Positions 7,501 through 14,450 of a DNA stretch of 17,626 nucleotides are shown one piece after another (position 1 is the first letter of the stretch; each line of letters starts with the position of its first letter). The position numbers were made by a program, and so were the translations under genes. The stretch is from Alphaproteobacteria bacterium (lineage in GTDB: Bacteria; Pseudomonadota; Alphaproteobacteria; Rickettsiales; Rickettsiaceae): positions 1-17,626 of the forward strand of contig JAUIKA010000006.1 in assembly GCA_030430995.1 (NCBI GenBank), written 5' to 3'. The notes beneath the pieces were generated by a model. That model did no database searches. It saw only the letters and a list, made by a program, of their open reading frames with translations, and was not told the DNA's origin.

Positions 7501-7766
7501 AGGTTCTTATATCCTTCATGGTCTTTTGCTAAAATAAGAAGCTCTTGCTCCTGGCAAGACCAAACAAGGCCATGTATAGCTTTTATTCCAGCTTTTTTTG
7601 CCTCTATAGCAAATTCTAAACCAGCAAACATATTATTATGGTCACAAAGCGCTACTGTATTCATATTATGGAGCTTTACAGCAGCAATAAGGCTCTTGAT
7701 TCTTACAGTGCTTTGTAATAAAGAATAGCAACTTTTGACTCTTAGATGAGAGAAATCCTGCTGCAT
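4536..7766 (-). CDS. dnaE: DNA polymerase III alpha subunit (replicative polymerase)
   Basis: This is the catalytic subunit of the chromosomal replicase. The N-terminal PHP domain begins HLRVKSCYSLL (residues 7-17) with CDHNNMFAGL at 41-50; its metal-binding histidines look partly degenerate, as in many proteobacterial DnaE. The palm carries VGPGRGSGSGSLVAW (324-338), the catalytic aspartates in MPDFDIDF (D367, D369) and the third in KFDFLGLQ (D535). The helix-hairpin-helix region and an OB-fold (about 915-1000, starting VRIAGILVKK) follow. At 1076 residues it is somewhat shorter than the E. coli enzyme (1160), mainly at the C-terminus. It starts 11 bases after the infB stop and is the last gene of the rsmE-rimP-nusA-infB-dnaE series. 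That position next to infB, where rbfA or truB is common, is unusual. Confidence 0.97.
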   Translation of the reverse strand: MQQDFSHLRVKSCYSLLQSTVRIKSLIAAVKLHNMNTVALCDHNNMFAGLEFAIEAKKAGIKAIHGLVWSCQEQELLILAKDHEGYKNLMYLSSHQFNLDVLFARSEGLIVLSAYDKGYIGKAIYNNQILEAKAFSKKMKEVFADRFYFEISREGRQEQTQIEDIYLQLSYEMQIPLAATNEVLFIDQNTTDDHDTLLAISSNCHKDEQDRPRSNPNCYFKTGKQIHEIFSDIPEAVTNAANIGVRCSYMAKTYPPMLPSFENESRQIRDLSYDGLRRLGKSEDKLYIERLEYELGIICKMNFSGYFLVVSDFIRWAKDNNIMVGPGRGSGSGSLVAWCLDITDLDPIEFGLIFERFLNPDRVSMPDFDIDFCQKRRHEVIDYIKQKYGKQNVAHIITFGSMQAKAVLKDVARALGLRFDISNYITDLVPFSAVNPVTLQQAVNEVPELNMAYRGNGIYKQDIGDVSNELIKRVIETSLELEGLPRHVSMHAAGVVIAPKPIVEIMPFYTDPKTGELLTQYSMKYTELAGLIKFDFLGLQTLTLIDNTKKYIEKLDLKKLDITDQETYKLLASGRTNGVFQFESGGMQDVIKRLKPKEIEDLLSITSLYRPGPMGNIPLYLSAREDESNIHYPHPMLKDTLKNTYGVIIYQEQVMKIAQVLSGYTLAQADVLRKAMGKKIKAEMQSQEEIFVKGAIKNNVDPNLAKEIFALVAKFAGYGFNRAHAAAYGMISFYTAYLKAHYTGYFLISCMNLELNDSNKVAMFIQDAKDTGITVEKIDINLCEELFIYNKDKNSIYFGLAVVKGIGIEVAKQIVVARKRCNSFKNIFHFVEQMENVSKKTLESLILVGAFDKLHSNRKQLHSSIEKLLSHSQVHKREREMRQMSLLQPDYSEALQKVEEFHFLEKMDKEFDYLGQYLSAHPLEYYDVEQYSHSKSNYEYGRSTVRIAGILVKKDSRMSEKGVFSPLILSDAYGYTHATIFQEEVLQQYSELLYIKSPIVILCEAKRTEGGVSFSVVDVEKLEDKKNIVIEVKNISEIDGLLCRIKHQQGYNVYIKTPMNNVMQATIHLPDAKIDC

Positions 7767-7777
7767 ATTATAGTTAG

Positions 7778-10225
7778 TTAATTAGCTTTTTTTGTCTCTA
7801 TAATTTCGTATGACTCAATAACATCCCCCTCTTTAATATCTGAATAATTCTCTATTACTATACCGCATTCATAATTCTCGCTAACTTCTGTAACATTCTC
7901 TTGAAATCTTTTCAAAGTTTTTACTTTCCCATTATGTATTACTGTATCATCCCTTATCATTCTTATAGGGTTAGATTTATTAATCTTACCATTAGTTACA
8001 TAGCATCCACATACTTTCCCTACTCCTGTAATATTAAACACTTTACGCACCTGCGCTACACCTAGCTCATTTTCATGCTTATCAGGAGAAATCATACCAT
8101 CTAATATCTGCTCAATATCTTCTATTAAATGATATATTACTGAATAGAACTTTATTTCCACTGCCCTGGATTTAGCAGCAACGGCAGCATTCTGATTAGG
8201 CTTAACATTAAACCCTAAGATAATAGCAGAAGATGCCTGCGCTAAGCTTACATCTGACTCTGTAATTCCACCCACTCCTGAGTGGATGATTTGTACTTTT
8301 AGGTTATCTTTTGTTATCTTCTCAATACTTCCTATAACCGCCTCCCTGGAGCCATGAACATCAGCTTTTATAATAATAGATAATATCCCTGTTTTATTTA
8401 GCTGGTTAGAAATAATAGATTCAAAAGACTTTTTATGGTTAACCTTAACTTCATTTTGGCTTTGATACTTACTAACTAGATCTCTAGCATCTTTTTCTGT
8501 CTTTGCTAAGATAAATGCATTTCCAGACTCAGGCACTGAATTAAAACCATAAATAATTACAGGGCAACCAGGGTTAGTAAATGGAATACTGCGTTTTTTA
8601 TCATTATATAGTCTTTTTACCTTCCCCCAAACAGAGCCAGAAACTACTATATCACCTTTACTGAGCACCCCATGCTGCACTAACACTGTAACCTCAACCC
8701 CTTTAGAATGGCTAAGATGTGCCTCTATCACAACACCTCTTGTGTCCTCTTTGTTGTAACTAGATTTAATCTCTAACACATCCGCTAGAAGTAATATTGC
8801 TTCCTCAAGCTTATCTAAATTTTGCTTGTTTTTTGCAGAGATAGGTACAAATATTACATCTCCGCCTAAATCTTCAGAGACTAAATTATGCACCAAAAGC
8901 TCTTGCTTCACTTTTTCTATATTTGCACCTGGCTTGTCAATTTTATTTATAGCAACTATTATTGGTACTTCTGCTGCTTTAATATGGTTTATAGCCTCTA
9001 TAGTCTGCGCTTTAACGCCATCATCCGCTGCAACTACCAAAACAACAATATCAGTTATATTAGCCCCTCTAGAACGCATCTGCGTGAAAGCTTCATGCCC
9101 TGGTGTATCAAAGAATGTAATTTTTTCTTGATTTGAAAGAGTGACCTGATATGCACCTATATGCTGAGTTATACCACCATGCTCTTGCTCTGAAACATCT
9201 GTAGAATGCAAAGCATCTAATAATGTTGTTTTACCATGGTCTACATGGCCCATAATTGTCACAATAGGACATCTTTTATTCATATTGTCTTTGGAGACCT
9301 CTGTAAGGAACAAACTTTCTATAGAATCTTCTTTTACATATTTAAAGCTATGGCCTAAGCTAGTCACTATTAATTCCGCTGTTTCCAACTCTATTATATC
9401 TGTAACTCTTGCCATGATGCCAAGTTTCATCAACTCCTTTATTATATCAGAACTTTTTTCTGTCATTCTGTTGGCAAGCTCCCCTATTGTCATATTTTCT
9501 GTAAGAGATACCTCTTGATATATTTTTTCCCTAGCAACAGGTTTTGTTTGCTGTCTTTTTTGCTTTCTAGATTTTATTAAACTATCTAAATCTCCATGTT
9601 CTAATAATGTTTTAATATTACCCTTATGCAGCTTTTTATTAACTGCTTTCTGTAAAATTTCTTTTTTCCCATGCTGCTTTTCATCTTGGCCTTCTTTATA
9701 TGGTTTAGATTTATATTTCTTGTTTTGCTGGGGGCTAGCATCTTTTTTTACCTCAGTGCTCTTTGTTATATTAGGCGTAGTTGGGCTACTTATATCTTGC
9801 TTCTTAACCTCCTCTTTCTCTATTTTATTCTCTGTAGATTTACGCTCTAGTTTTGGTTTAATATCTTGCTCAGTAGCATGGCTTTTAGTAAATTCAATGT
9901 CTTGACTCTCATTTACCTCTATATCCTCATTAGTAACCTTATCTTCCTTATCCTTATCTTGGTTAGAGTTGTTATGGCCTTTATATTCCGCTGTAATCTT
10001 CTGTACCAAATCACCTTTATTTTTTAAAAGCTGTATCTTTTGCTTTATCTCACTAGAGGTATATATATTCTCTTTCACCTCTTCCCTATCAGGCTTAGGT
10101 CTATATGTGCTAATATTTTTAGATGAAAATTTTTCACTCTTATTAATATTTACAGTAACCTCTTCATCTACCTTAGAGGCAGGTTTTTTATTTCTAATAG
10201 GTGAAAATTTTAATTTTGATACCAT
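7778..10225 (-). CDS. infB: Translation initiation factor IF-2
   Basis: IF-2 is the GTPase that brings fMet-tRNA to the 30S subunit and promotes subunit joining. The first 235 residues are a highly charged, K/E/Q-rich, largely disordered extension, as in other long bacterial IF-2 proteins. An IF2-N domain (about 240-290, MTIGELANRM) follows. The G domain has G1 GHVDHGKT at 326-333, G3 DTPGH at 373-377 and G4 NKID at 427-430; domains II, III and IV fill the rest up to residue 815. All nucleotide-binding motifs are intact. The gene lies 23 bases downstream of nusA, the conserved nusA-infB pairing, and 11 bases before dnaE. ylxR, often between nusA and infB, is absent. The start has a purine run (AGAGAG) immediately before the ATG. 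Confidence 0.98.
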   Translation of the reverse strand: MVSKLKFSPIRNKKPASKVDEEVTVNINKSEKFSSKNISTYRPKPDREEVKENIYTSSEIKQKIQLLKNKGDLVQKITAEYKGHNNSNQDKDKEDKVTNEDIEVNESQDIEFTKSHATEQDIKPKLERKSTENKIEKEEVKKQDISSPTTPNITKSTEVKKDASPQQNKKYKSKPYKEGQDEKQHGKKEILQKAVNKKLHKGNIKTLLEHGDLDSLIKSRKQKRQQTKPVAREKIYQEVSLTENMTIGELANRMTEKSSDIIKELMKLGIMARVTDIIELETAELIVTSLGHSFKYVKEDSIESLFLTEVSKDNMNKRCPIVTIMGHVDHGKTTLLDALHSTDVSEQEHGGITQHIGAYQVTLSNQEKITFFDTPGHEAFTQMRSRGANITDIVVLVVAADDGVKAQTIEAINHIKAAEVPIIVAINKIDKPGANIEKVKQELLVHNLVSEDLGGDVIFVPISAKNKQNLDKLEEAILLLADVLEIKSSYNKEDTRGVVIEAHLSHSKGVEVTVLVQHGVLSKGDIVVSGSVWGKVKRLYNDKKRSIPFTNPGCPVIIYGFNSVPESGNAFILAKTEKDARDLVSKYQSQNEVKVNHKKSFESIISNQLNKTGILSIIIKADVHGSREAVIGSIEKITKDNLKVQIIHSGVGGITESDVSLAQASSAIILGFNVKPNQNAAVAAKSRAVEIKFYSVIYHLIEDIEQILDGMISPDKHENELGVAQVRKVFNITGVGKVCGCYVTNGKINKSNPIRMIRDDTVIHNGKVKTLKRFQENVTEVSENYECGIVIENYSDIKEGDVIESYEIIETKKAN

Positions 10226-10248
10226 CTCTCTATAATATATAACTTATT

Positions 10249-11772
10249 TTAATTCTCTTGATATTCTTCTGTTAAGGCATTAAATAAATTCTCTACCTCA
10301 TGTCTATCTATTTTCTTATTCAGTATATGTATGAACTCTTCCTTATTAATCTCTTGCAAATCTTCAAGAGATTTTATACCACTCTCTGCAAGGGTTACTA
10401 TCTGCTCTAGATTAATAGTAGAAAGATGCTCTGCAAATAAATCTAATAAATCCTGCCCTACCCCTAACGCATCTAGTTGATTTAATAATTCTTCATTTGC
10501 TTTATCTGTATAAATACAAGCCTTATCTATCAAAGATTCCATATCACTTTCTGATAAATCTGTTACCTTTACTAATTGGCCTGCTTCTGCATTTGCTATG
10601 TCTTCTATTGAGATATACCCATTAGACACAAGGATTTGCGCTAGAACTTCATCTATATTTAAATTTTCAACTAGTGTATTTACTTGTGATGTATATACCG
10701 CTTTAGTCTCCTGTGACCTTTCATCTTCTGTAATGATCTCTATATTAAAGCCCAGCAATCTGGATGCTAAGCGCACATTAACACCATTTTTTCCTATAGC
10801 AATCTTTCTGTTTTCTTCATCTATAACAACAACGAGTTTATTCTGCTGATTATTTATTACTATTTTAGATATCCCTTCAGTGCCTATTGCATTAATAGCA
10901 TATTTAATTATATCTTGGTCCCAAATAACTACATCTATTCTTTCACCTTTAAGCTCAGAACTTACATTGAATATCCTCTTTCCACGCATCCCTACACAAG
11001 CGCCAGCTGGGTCTATTGTAGGGTCTGTACTGAATACAGCAACTTTAGACTTTACACCTGCCTCTCTTACTATTGCCTTAATCACAACCTTATTATCAGA
11101 GATCTCTGGGACTTCTAACTCTAAAAGATTCTTTAGTAATGCATCTTCTGTTCTAGATAAAAATATCTGAGCACTATAGTTACTCCTTTGTACTTTGCTT
11201 ATTACAGCTTTTATATGGTCCCCTGCTTTAAAGCTATCTTGGGATAAATAGTTACCATGTGGCAATATTGCTTCTGCCCTTCCACCAAGGTCTGTAATGA
11301 CAGTTTTATTATTATAATTATTGCGGTTATGTATTACTTTCTTTACAACGCAGCTATACATATGCCCGATCTTGTCCTCAAAACTATCATATTCTTTCTG
11401 CTTTTCAAAATTTAGCAAGTAATCATAAACAAAATTGCGCACTATTTTTGCATTATGTCTATCAATAACGATAGGTGGCAATTCTTCAAATAACTCCTGC
11501 CCTGTAATTAGCTCTGGATTAATCAACTGAGCTTCTTTTGTTAGAATTTCATTTTCCTCTGGGTAGGCTTCAACTAATTTTTTACAGGAGTAGATTTTTA
11601 TCTCTCCATTCTTCCTATTTATATGTGCTTTAATTTCTAAATTCTGCCCATATTTCCTTTTGCTTACCTCTATAATACCTATCTCAAGAGCTATAAATAG
11701 CTCTTCTTTTGGTATATCCTTATCTTTAGATACAGTGTCTGCTATGTGTAAAAGATTCTCACTGTCTATCAT
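10249..11772 (-). CDS. nusA: Transcription termination/antitermination factor NusA
   Basis: NusA binds RNA polymerase and nascent RNA and modulates pausing, termination and antitermination. The 507-residue protein has the N-terminal polymerase-binding domain (1-125), an S1 domain (about 136-206), KH1 with DPAGACVGMRGKRI at 254-267, and KH2 with IGKNGVNVRLASRLLG at 326-341. Two helical acidic repeats (about 370-430 and 435-500) follow, as in other proteobacterial NusA; the second is the segment known in E. coli to contact the polymerase alpha subunit. Its ATG overlaps the rimP stop as ATGA (11769-11772), implying translational coupling. infB follows after 23 bases. Confidence 0.97.
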   Translation of the reverse strand: MIDSENLLHIADTVSKDKDIPKEELFIALEIGIIEVSKRKYGQNLEIKAHINRKNGEIKIYSCKKLVEAYPEENEILTKEAQLINPELITGQELFEELPPIVIDRHNAKIVRNFVYDYLLNFEKQKEYDSFEDKIGHMYSCVVKKVIHNRNNYNNKTVITDLGGRAEAILPHGNYLSQDSFKAGDHIKAVISKVQRSNYSAQIFLSRTEDALLKNLLELEVPEISDNKVVIKAIVREAGVKSKVAVFSTDPTIDPAGACVGMRGKRIFNVSSELKGERIDVVIWDQDIIKYAINAIGTEGISKIVINNQQNKLVVVIDEENRKIAIGKNGVNVRLASRLLGFNIEIITEDERSQETKAVYTSQVNTLVENLNIDEVLAQILVSNGYISIEDIANAEAGQLVKVTDLSESDMESLIDKACIYTDKANEELLNQLDALGVGQDLLDLFAEHLSTINLEQIVTLAESGIKSLEDLQEINKEEFIHILNKKIDRHEVENLFNALTEEYQEN

Positions 11773-12263
11773 AACTTCTTTCTTTTTTGTTTATTACTAA
11801 CTAAAGTTAAATTAGCCTTTACAATTTCAGAAAAATTGACTAGCGTGACCTTCCCATCAGCAAGCTCTATCTTTATTTGATTTTCATGTACATCTAGTAT
11901 TTTTCCTATATAGCTAATTCCACCAACTAACAACAGTTTAACATATTGTCCATAAAAGTCTTGAAAATCTTTTAAATTATGCAATTCTCTCTCTGCACCT
12001 GGGGAAGTAACCGTTAATGAATACTTATTATGTATTATTTCTGCAACATCTAATATAACCCTTAATGCACTACCTATCTTTGCACATTCCTCAATTGTAA
12101 TCCCCTGCCTCCTATCTGATTTATCTATCTCTATAGTTAACTGGGATAATTTGCTCTTATGATAATTTATACTATGAACGTAACATCCCGCATTTTGTAC
12201 TACCTCTGAAATATTGTCAAATATTAATTGTTGTAATCTATTATATGGTTTTATTCTCATCAT
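11769..12263 (-). CDS. rimP: Ribosome maturation factor RimP
   Basis: RimP assists 30S subunit assembly. The 164-residue product has the family fold: an N-terminal alpha/beta domain with a strand-rich QLTIEIDKSD (41-50) and the signature YSLTVTSPGAERELH at 81-95 (family consensus Y-x-L-E-V-S-S-P-G). A C-terminal SH3-like barrel (about 105-155) and a lysine-rich tail (SNKQKRKKL) follow. Two adjacent ATGs at 12263 and 12260 could start it; AGGG in the preceding rsmE stop region sits better for the second. The gene lies four bases after rsmE and overlaps nusA by four bases, matching the widely conserved rimP-nusA-infB order. Confidence 0.94.
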   Translation of the reverse strand: MMRIKPYNRLQQLIFDNISEVVQNAGCYVHSINYHKSKLSQLTIEIDKSDRRQGITIEECAKIGSALRVILDVAEIIHNKYSLTVTSPGAERELHNLKDFQDFYGQYVKLLLVGGISYIGKILDVHENQIKIELADGKVTLVNFSEIVKANLTLVSNKQKRKKL

Positions 12264-12267
12264 AACC

Positions 12268-12945
12268 CTACCATGATAAATATTTAGATATTGCAGCTAC
12301 TGCAGCTGTAGGTGCACGCAGCTTACTTACACCTATATTAAAAATTTTTATATTATCTTGCGTTTTAAACATATCTCTTTCATTATTACTGAATCCACCT
12401 TCTGGTCCTATTATTATAGCATCTTTTTTCCTAGTTATGTTTTTATCTATAACATTTGTTGTAAAATCAGCAATATAAAAATTATCTTTCTCTGTAGAAA
12501 GGAACTCTTCTAATGTAAGGAGTTTATGAAGCCTAGGTATATAGCATTTACCAGATTGCTCAGCTGCCTCTTTAATATATATCTCCAGTTTTCTATAATT
12601 TATCTTAGATATATTGCTATATTCTGAGCTTAAAAGATATATATCAGTAATATCCATCTGCGCGGACATAGAAACAATATCCCTCATGCTATCCTTACCC
12701 CTTAAAAGGCAGATACCTATTGCTAGATACTCCATATGCATGGGTTTTGCTATGAACTCTACTACAGATACATCTTTAGTAGAATTCACTTGCGCCAAAT
12801 ACTCACCATCTGTATTATTAAATAATATTACGTGTTTTTGCACTTTAAGTACGTTAGCTATATGGTGTAATTGCTCTTTATTTAACCTAATTAGCTTTCC
12901 TACACTTAATGTTATATTTATAAAGAACCTTGGTATATGCTTCAT
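12268..12945 (-). CDS. rsmE: 16S rRNA (uracil-1498-N3)-methyltransferase RsmE
   Basis: RsmE is a SPOUT-class enzyme that methylates U1498 of 16S rRNA using S-adenosylmethionine. It has the N-terminal PUA-like RNA-binding domain (about 1-65) with HHIANVLKVQ, then the knotted catalytic domain with EAAEQSGKCYIPRL (126-139), the cofactor-site IGPEGGFSNNE (179-189) and the C-terminal knot segment SKLRAPTAAVAAI (207-219). Most family members have R-T-E-T-A in that last motif; here it is R-A-P-T-A, so the conserved glutamate is a proline. The 225-residue length is close to normal. It is the first gene of the minus-strand rimP-nusA-infB-dnaE operon, and its first nine bases overlap the start of the divergent tsaE, so its promoter must lie inside tsaE. 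Confidence 0.93.
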   Translation of the reverse strand: MKHIPRFFINITLSVGKLIRLNKEQLHHIANVLKVQKHVILFNNTDGEYLAQVNSTKDVSVVEFIAKPMHMEYLAIGICLLRGKDSMRDIVSMSAQMDITDIYLLSSEYSNISKINYRKLEIYIKEAAEQSGKCYIPRLHKLLTLEEFLSTEKDNFYIADFTTNVIDKNITRKKDAIIIGPEGGFSNNERDMFKTQDNIKIFNIGVSKLRAPTAAVAAISKYLSW

Positions 12946-13362
12946 AAAGACTATTTATTATCCAAAGAAAATATTAGCATATTTGCTTGTGAAATTGCAC
13001 AAACTATATCTAAAAAATCAATTATATGCATAAGCGGAGAATTTGGAGTGGGCAAAACTTACCTATCCAGAGAGATAATAAAACATACAGATAGCGCAAT
13101 AAAAATAGTTGATAGCCCTAGCTTCAACATTGTAAATATTTACAATACAAAAAAGCTAGACATCTATCATTATGACCTTTATAGAGTAAAAAATTACGAA
13201 GAAATACAAGAAATAGGCATTGAGCATGCATATGAAAATGGAGCTGTGTTAATAGAATGGCCAGAATTAATTATTAATTTTCTTCCCAGACCTTTTACTT
13301 ATATTAAAATGAGCTATAATAATGGGGATAACAGAAACGTCAGTGTTAATGAATTACTATAA
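12937..13362 (+). CDS. tsaE: TsaE, ATPase of the tRNA t6A37 modification system
   Basis: TsaE is the P-loop ATPase that works with TsaB and TsaD to install threonylcarbamoyl on A37 of ANN-decoding tRNAs. The 141-residue protein has the Walker A loop GEFGVGKT (34-41), the switch-like SPSFNIVNIY (60-69, family S-P-T-F-x-L-V), HYDLYR (78-83) and the IEWPE motif (106-110). All key residues are present and the length is typical. The ATG at 12937 lies within the first codons of the divergent rsmE (9-base head-to-head overlap), and no downstream start would keep the N-terminal strand. sspB begins 14 bases before this gene ends, so the two are translated together, with infC next. Confidence 0.93.
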   Translation: MLHKDYLLSKENISIFACEIAQTISKKSIICISGEFGVGKTYLSREIIKHTDSAIKIVDSPSFNIVNIYNTKKLDIYHYDLYRVKNYEEIQEIGIEHAYENGAVLIEWPELIINFLPRPFTYIKMSYNNGDNRNVSVNELL

Positions 13363-13738
13363 AGAAAAGCTTAATGAATCTTTTGCTTATTTTGTATCAG
13401 AAGTGCTTTCAGATATTAGTGAAAATGGCATAAAAAAAGAACAGCAAATATATATTACTTTCTTTACAAATGTAGAAGGAGTGCAGATGAGTGAATGGAT
13501 TAAAGAAAAATACCCGCAGTCCATAACAATTGTTCTAGAAAATGAGTTTGAAAATCTTATAGCTACTGACCGCGCTATGAAAGTTGATTTATTTTTTAAC
13601 TCACAAAAAGAGACTATAACCGTACCTTATAAAGCAATGCAGTATTTCGCAGACCATTCTGCGTCTTTAGAGTTACCATTGCTTAGCCCTTATGATAAGA
13701 ATTTATATAAAAATATAGACTTATCTAATATAAGCTAG
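13349..13738 (+). CDS. sspB: SspB-type ClpXP adaptor (alphaproteobacterial form)
   Basis: SspB delivers ssrA-tagged and other substrates to the ClpXP protease. The 129-residue product matches the alphaproteobacterial SspB core: IYITFFTNVEGVQMSEWIKE (34-53), KYPQSITIVLENEFENL (54-70) and the strand leading to TVPYKAMQYFADHSASLEL (91-109). The tail after residue 110 is short (about 20 residues) and less acidic than in some relatives; in E. coli the far C-terminus docks on ClpX. I chose ATG 13349 rather than the in-frame ATG at 13322 because MNYYKEKLNESF matches the usual beginning, and the overlap with tsaE is then 14 rather than 41 bases. infC follows after 34 bases. Confidence 0.88.
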   Translation: MNYYKEKLNESFAYFVSEVLSDISENGIKKEQQIYITFFTNVEGVQMSEWIKEKYPQSITIVLENEFENLIATDRAMKVDLFFNSQKETITVPYKAMQYFADHSASLELPLLSPYDKNLYKNIDLSNIS

Positions 13739-13761
13739 TAAATTAGATTAATTAAACAAAT

Positions 13762-13775
13762 AGGAAAATATTATT
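13762..13775 (+). promoter_or_regulatory. Shine-Dalgarno sequence and AUU start region of infC
   Basis: AGGA at 13762-13765 is followed by ATT at 13770 and ATT at 13773, spaced 4 and 7 bases away. The frame is closed upstream by TAG at 13761-13763, and no ATG, GTG or TTG occurs before the conserved IF3 N-terminus. An AUU start on infC is the known device by which IF3 represses its own translation in E. coli. Confidence 0.7.
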
Positions 13776-14279
13776 AGTAAGACCTTAAAAAAGAATATTC
13801 AGATTACAGCTGAAAAAGTAAGGGTTATAGACCCAAATGGAAAAATGCTTGGCATCTTAGAAACAAAAGAAGCCTTCAAAAAAGCTCGCTCATTAGGAAA
13901 AGATTTGGTCGTCATCTCACCTAATGCATCACCGCCTGTATGCAAAATATTGGATTATGGAAAATATTGCTATGAAGAGAAGAAAAAACAAGCTCTAATA
14001 AAAAAGAACCAAAAGGTTATACATTTAAAAGAGATAAAGATACGCCCTAATATTGGAACCGGTGATTTGAAAGTAAAAATTGGCCATATAAGAAAATTTT
14101 TAGCAAATAAAGATAAAGTAAGATTTTTAGTTGAGTTCAGAGGAAGAGAGAATTTATTTAAAAACATAGGGAAAGAGCTTATGGAAAGCGTATTGCTTCA
14201 ACTCCAGGATGTAGCAAAAATAGACACAGCACCAAAACATGAACGCAACAAACTTGTTGTTGTATTAACTCATATTTAA
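13773..14279 (+). CDS. infC: Translation initiation factor IF-3 with an AUU start codon
   Basis: IF-3 binds the 30S subunit, keeps it from joining 50S too early and rejects non-standard start codons. The first in-frame ATG (13845) would remove the beginning of the N-domain, but the frame is open upstream and encodes the expected family start (NIQITAEKVRVIDPNGK, residues 8-24). I therefore place the start at ATT 13773 (168 aa), with ATT 13770 as the alternative. SPNASPPVCKILDYGKYCYE (49-68), KEIKIRPNIGTGDLKVKIGH (86-105) and EFRGRE (121-126) are the conserved N-domain, linker and C-domain segments. Length is near the usual 170-180. The gene ends the tsaE-sspB-infC operon and is followed by a terminator; rpmI-rplT, frequent partners of infC, are not here. 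Confidence 0.93.
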   Translation: MSKTLKKNIQITAEKVRVIDPNGKMLGILETKEAFKKARSLGKDLVVISPNASPPVCKILDYGKYCYEEKKKQALIKKNQKVIHLKEIKIRPNIGTGDLKVKIGHIRKFLANKDKVRFLVEFRGRENLFKNIGKELMESVLLQLQDVAKIDTAPKHERNKLVVVLTHI

Positions 14280-14280
14280 C

Positions 14281-14321
14281 ATAAGGTTTATTGGATAGCA
14301 ATAGACCTTATATCTTCTTTT
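14281..14321 (+). terminator. Rho-independent terminator after infC
   Basis: ATAAGGTTTATTG and CAATAGACCTTAT form a 13-pair stem (one U-G pair) around a 5-base loop, directly after the infC stop, followed by the T-rich run ATCTTCTTTTA. It would end the tsaE-sspB-infC transcript. Confidence 0.82.
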
Positions 14322-14385
14322 ATAAACAATATATATATAATTCAAGCGGAGGATATCACCCTAATATCTTAGCAAATGGCGCTAT

Positions 14386-14414
14386 AGTTAGTTAAATTGA
14401 CTTTAGTTAAGTTA
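14386..14414 (+). repeat. Four AGTTA elements in two tandem pairs
   Basis: AGTTA occurs at 14386, 14390, 14405 and 14410, that is, two close pairs about 20 bases (two helical turns) apart. They surround the -35 region of the promoter for the 465-residue protein gene. The arrangement resembles a binding site for a cooperative dimeric regulator, but no regulator is identified. Confidence 0.4.
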
Positions 14415-14423
14415 TCTTATAAT
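14397..14423 (+). promoter_or_regulatory. Putative promoter of the 465-residue kinase-like gene
   Basis: TTGACT (14397-14402) and TATAAT (14418-14423) lie upstream of ATG 14451. The spacer is 15 bp, shorter than optimal, which would suit a promoter needing activation. The leader would be about 20 bases, without a Shine-Dalgarno sequence. Confidence 0.5.
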
Positions 14424-14450
14424 ATATAAATAAATAGATATTAATAAAAT

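Noticed and set aside
8826..10235. Several plus-strand frames of 61-101 codons opposite infB
   Set aside because: Antisense reading of the lysine/glutamate-rich IF-2 coding sequence gives hydrophobic phantom proteins; the minus-strand gene is certain.
12614..13033. Plus-strand 139-codon frame overlapping rsmE and the start of tsaE
   Set aside because: It is antisense to conserved RsmE and out of frame with TsaE, both of which are clear.
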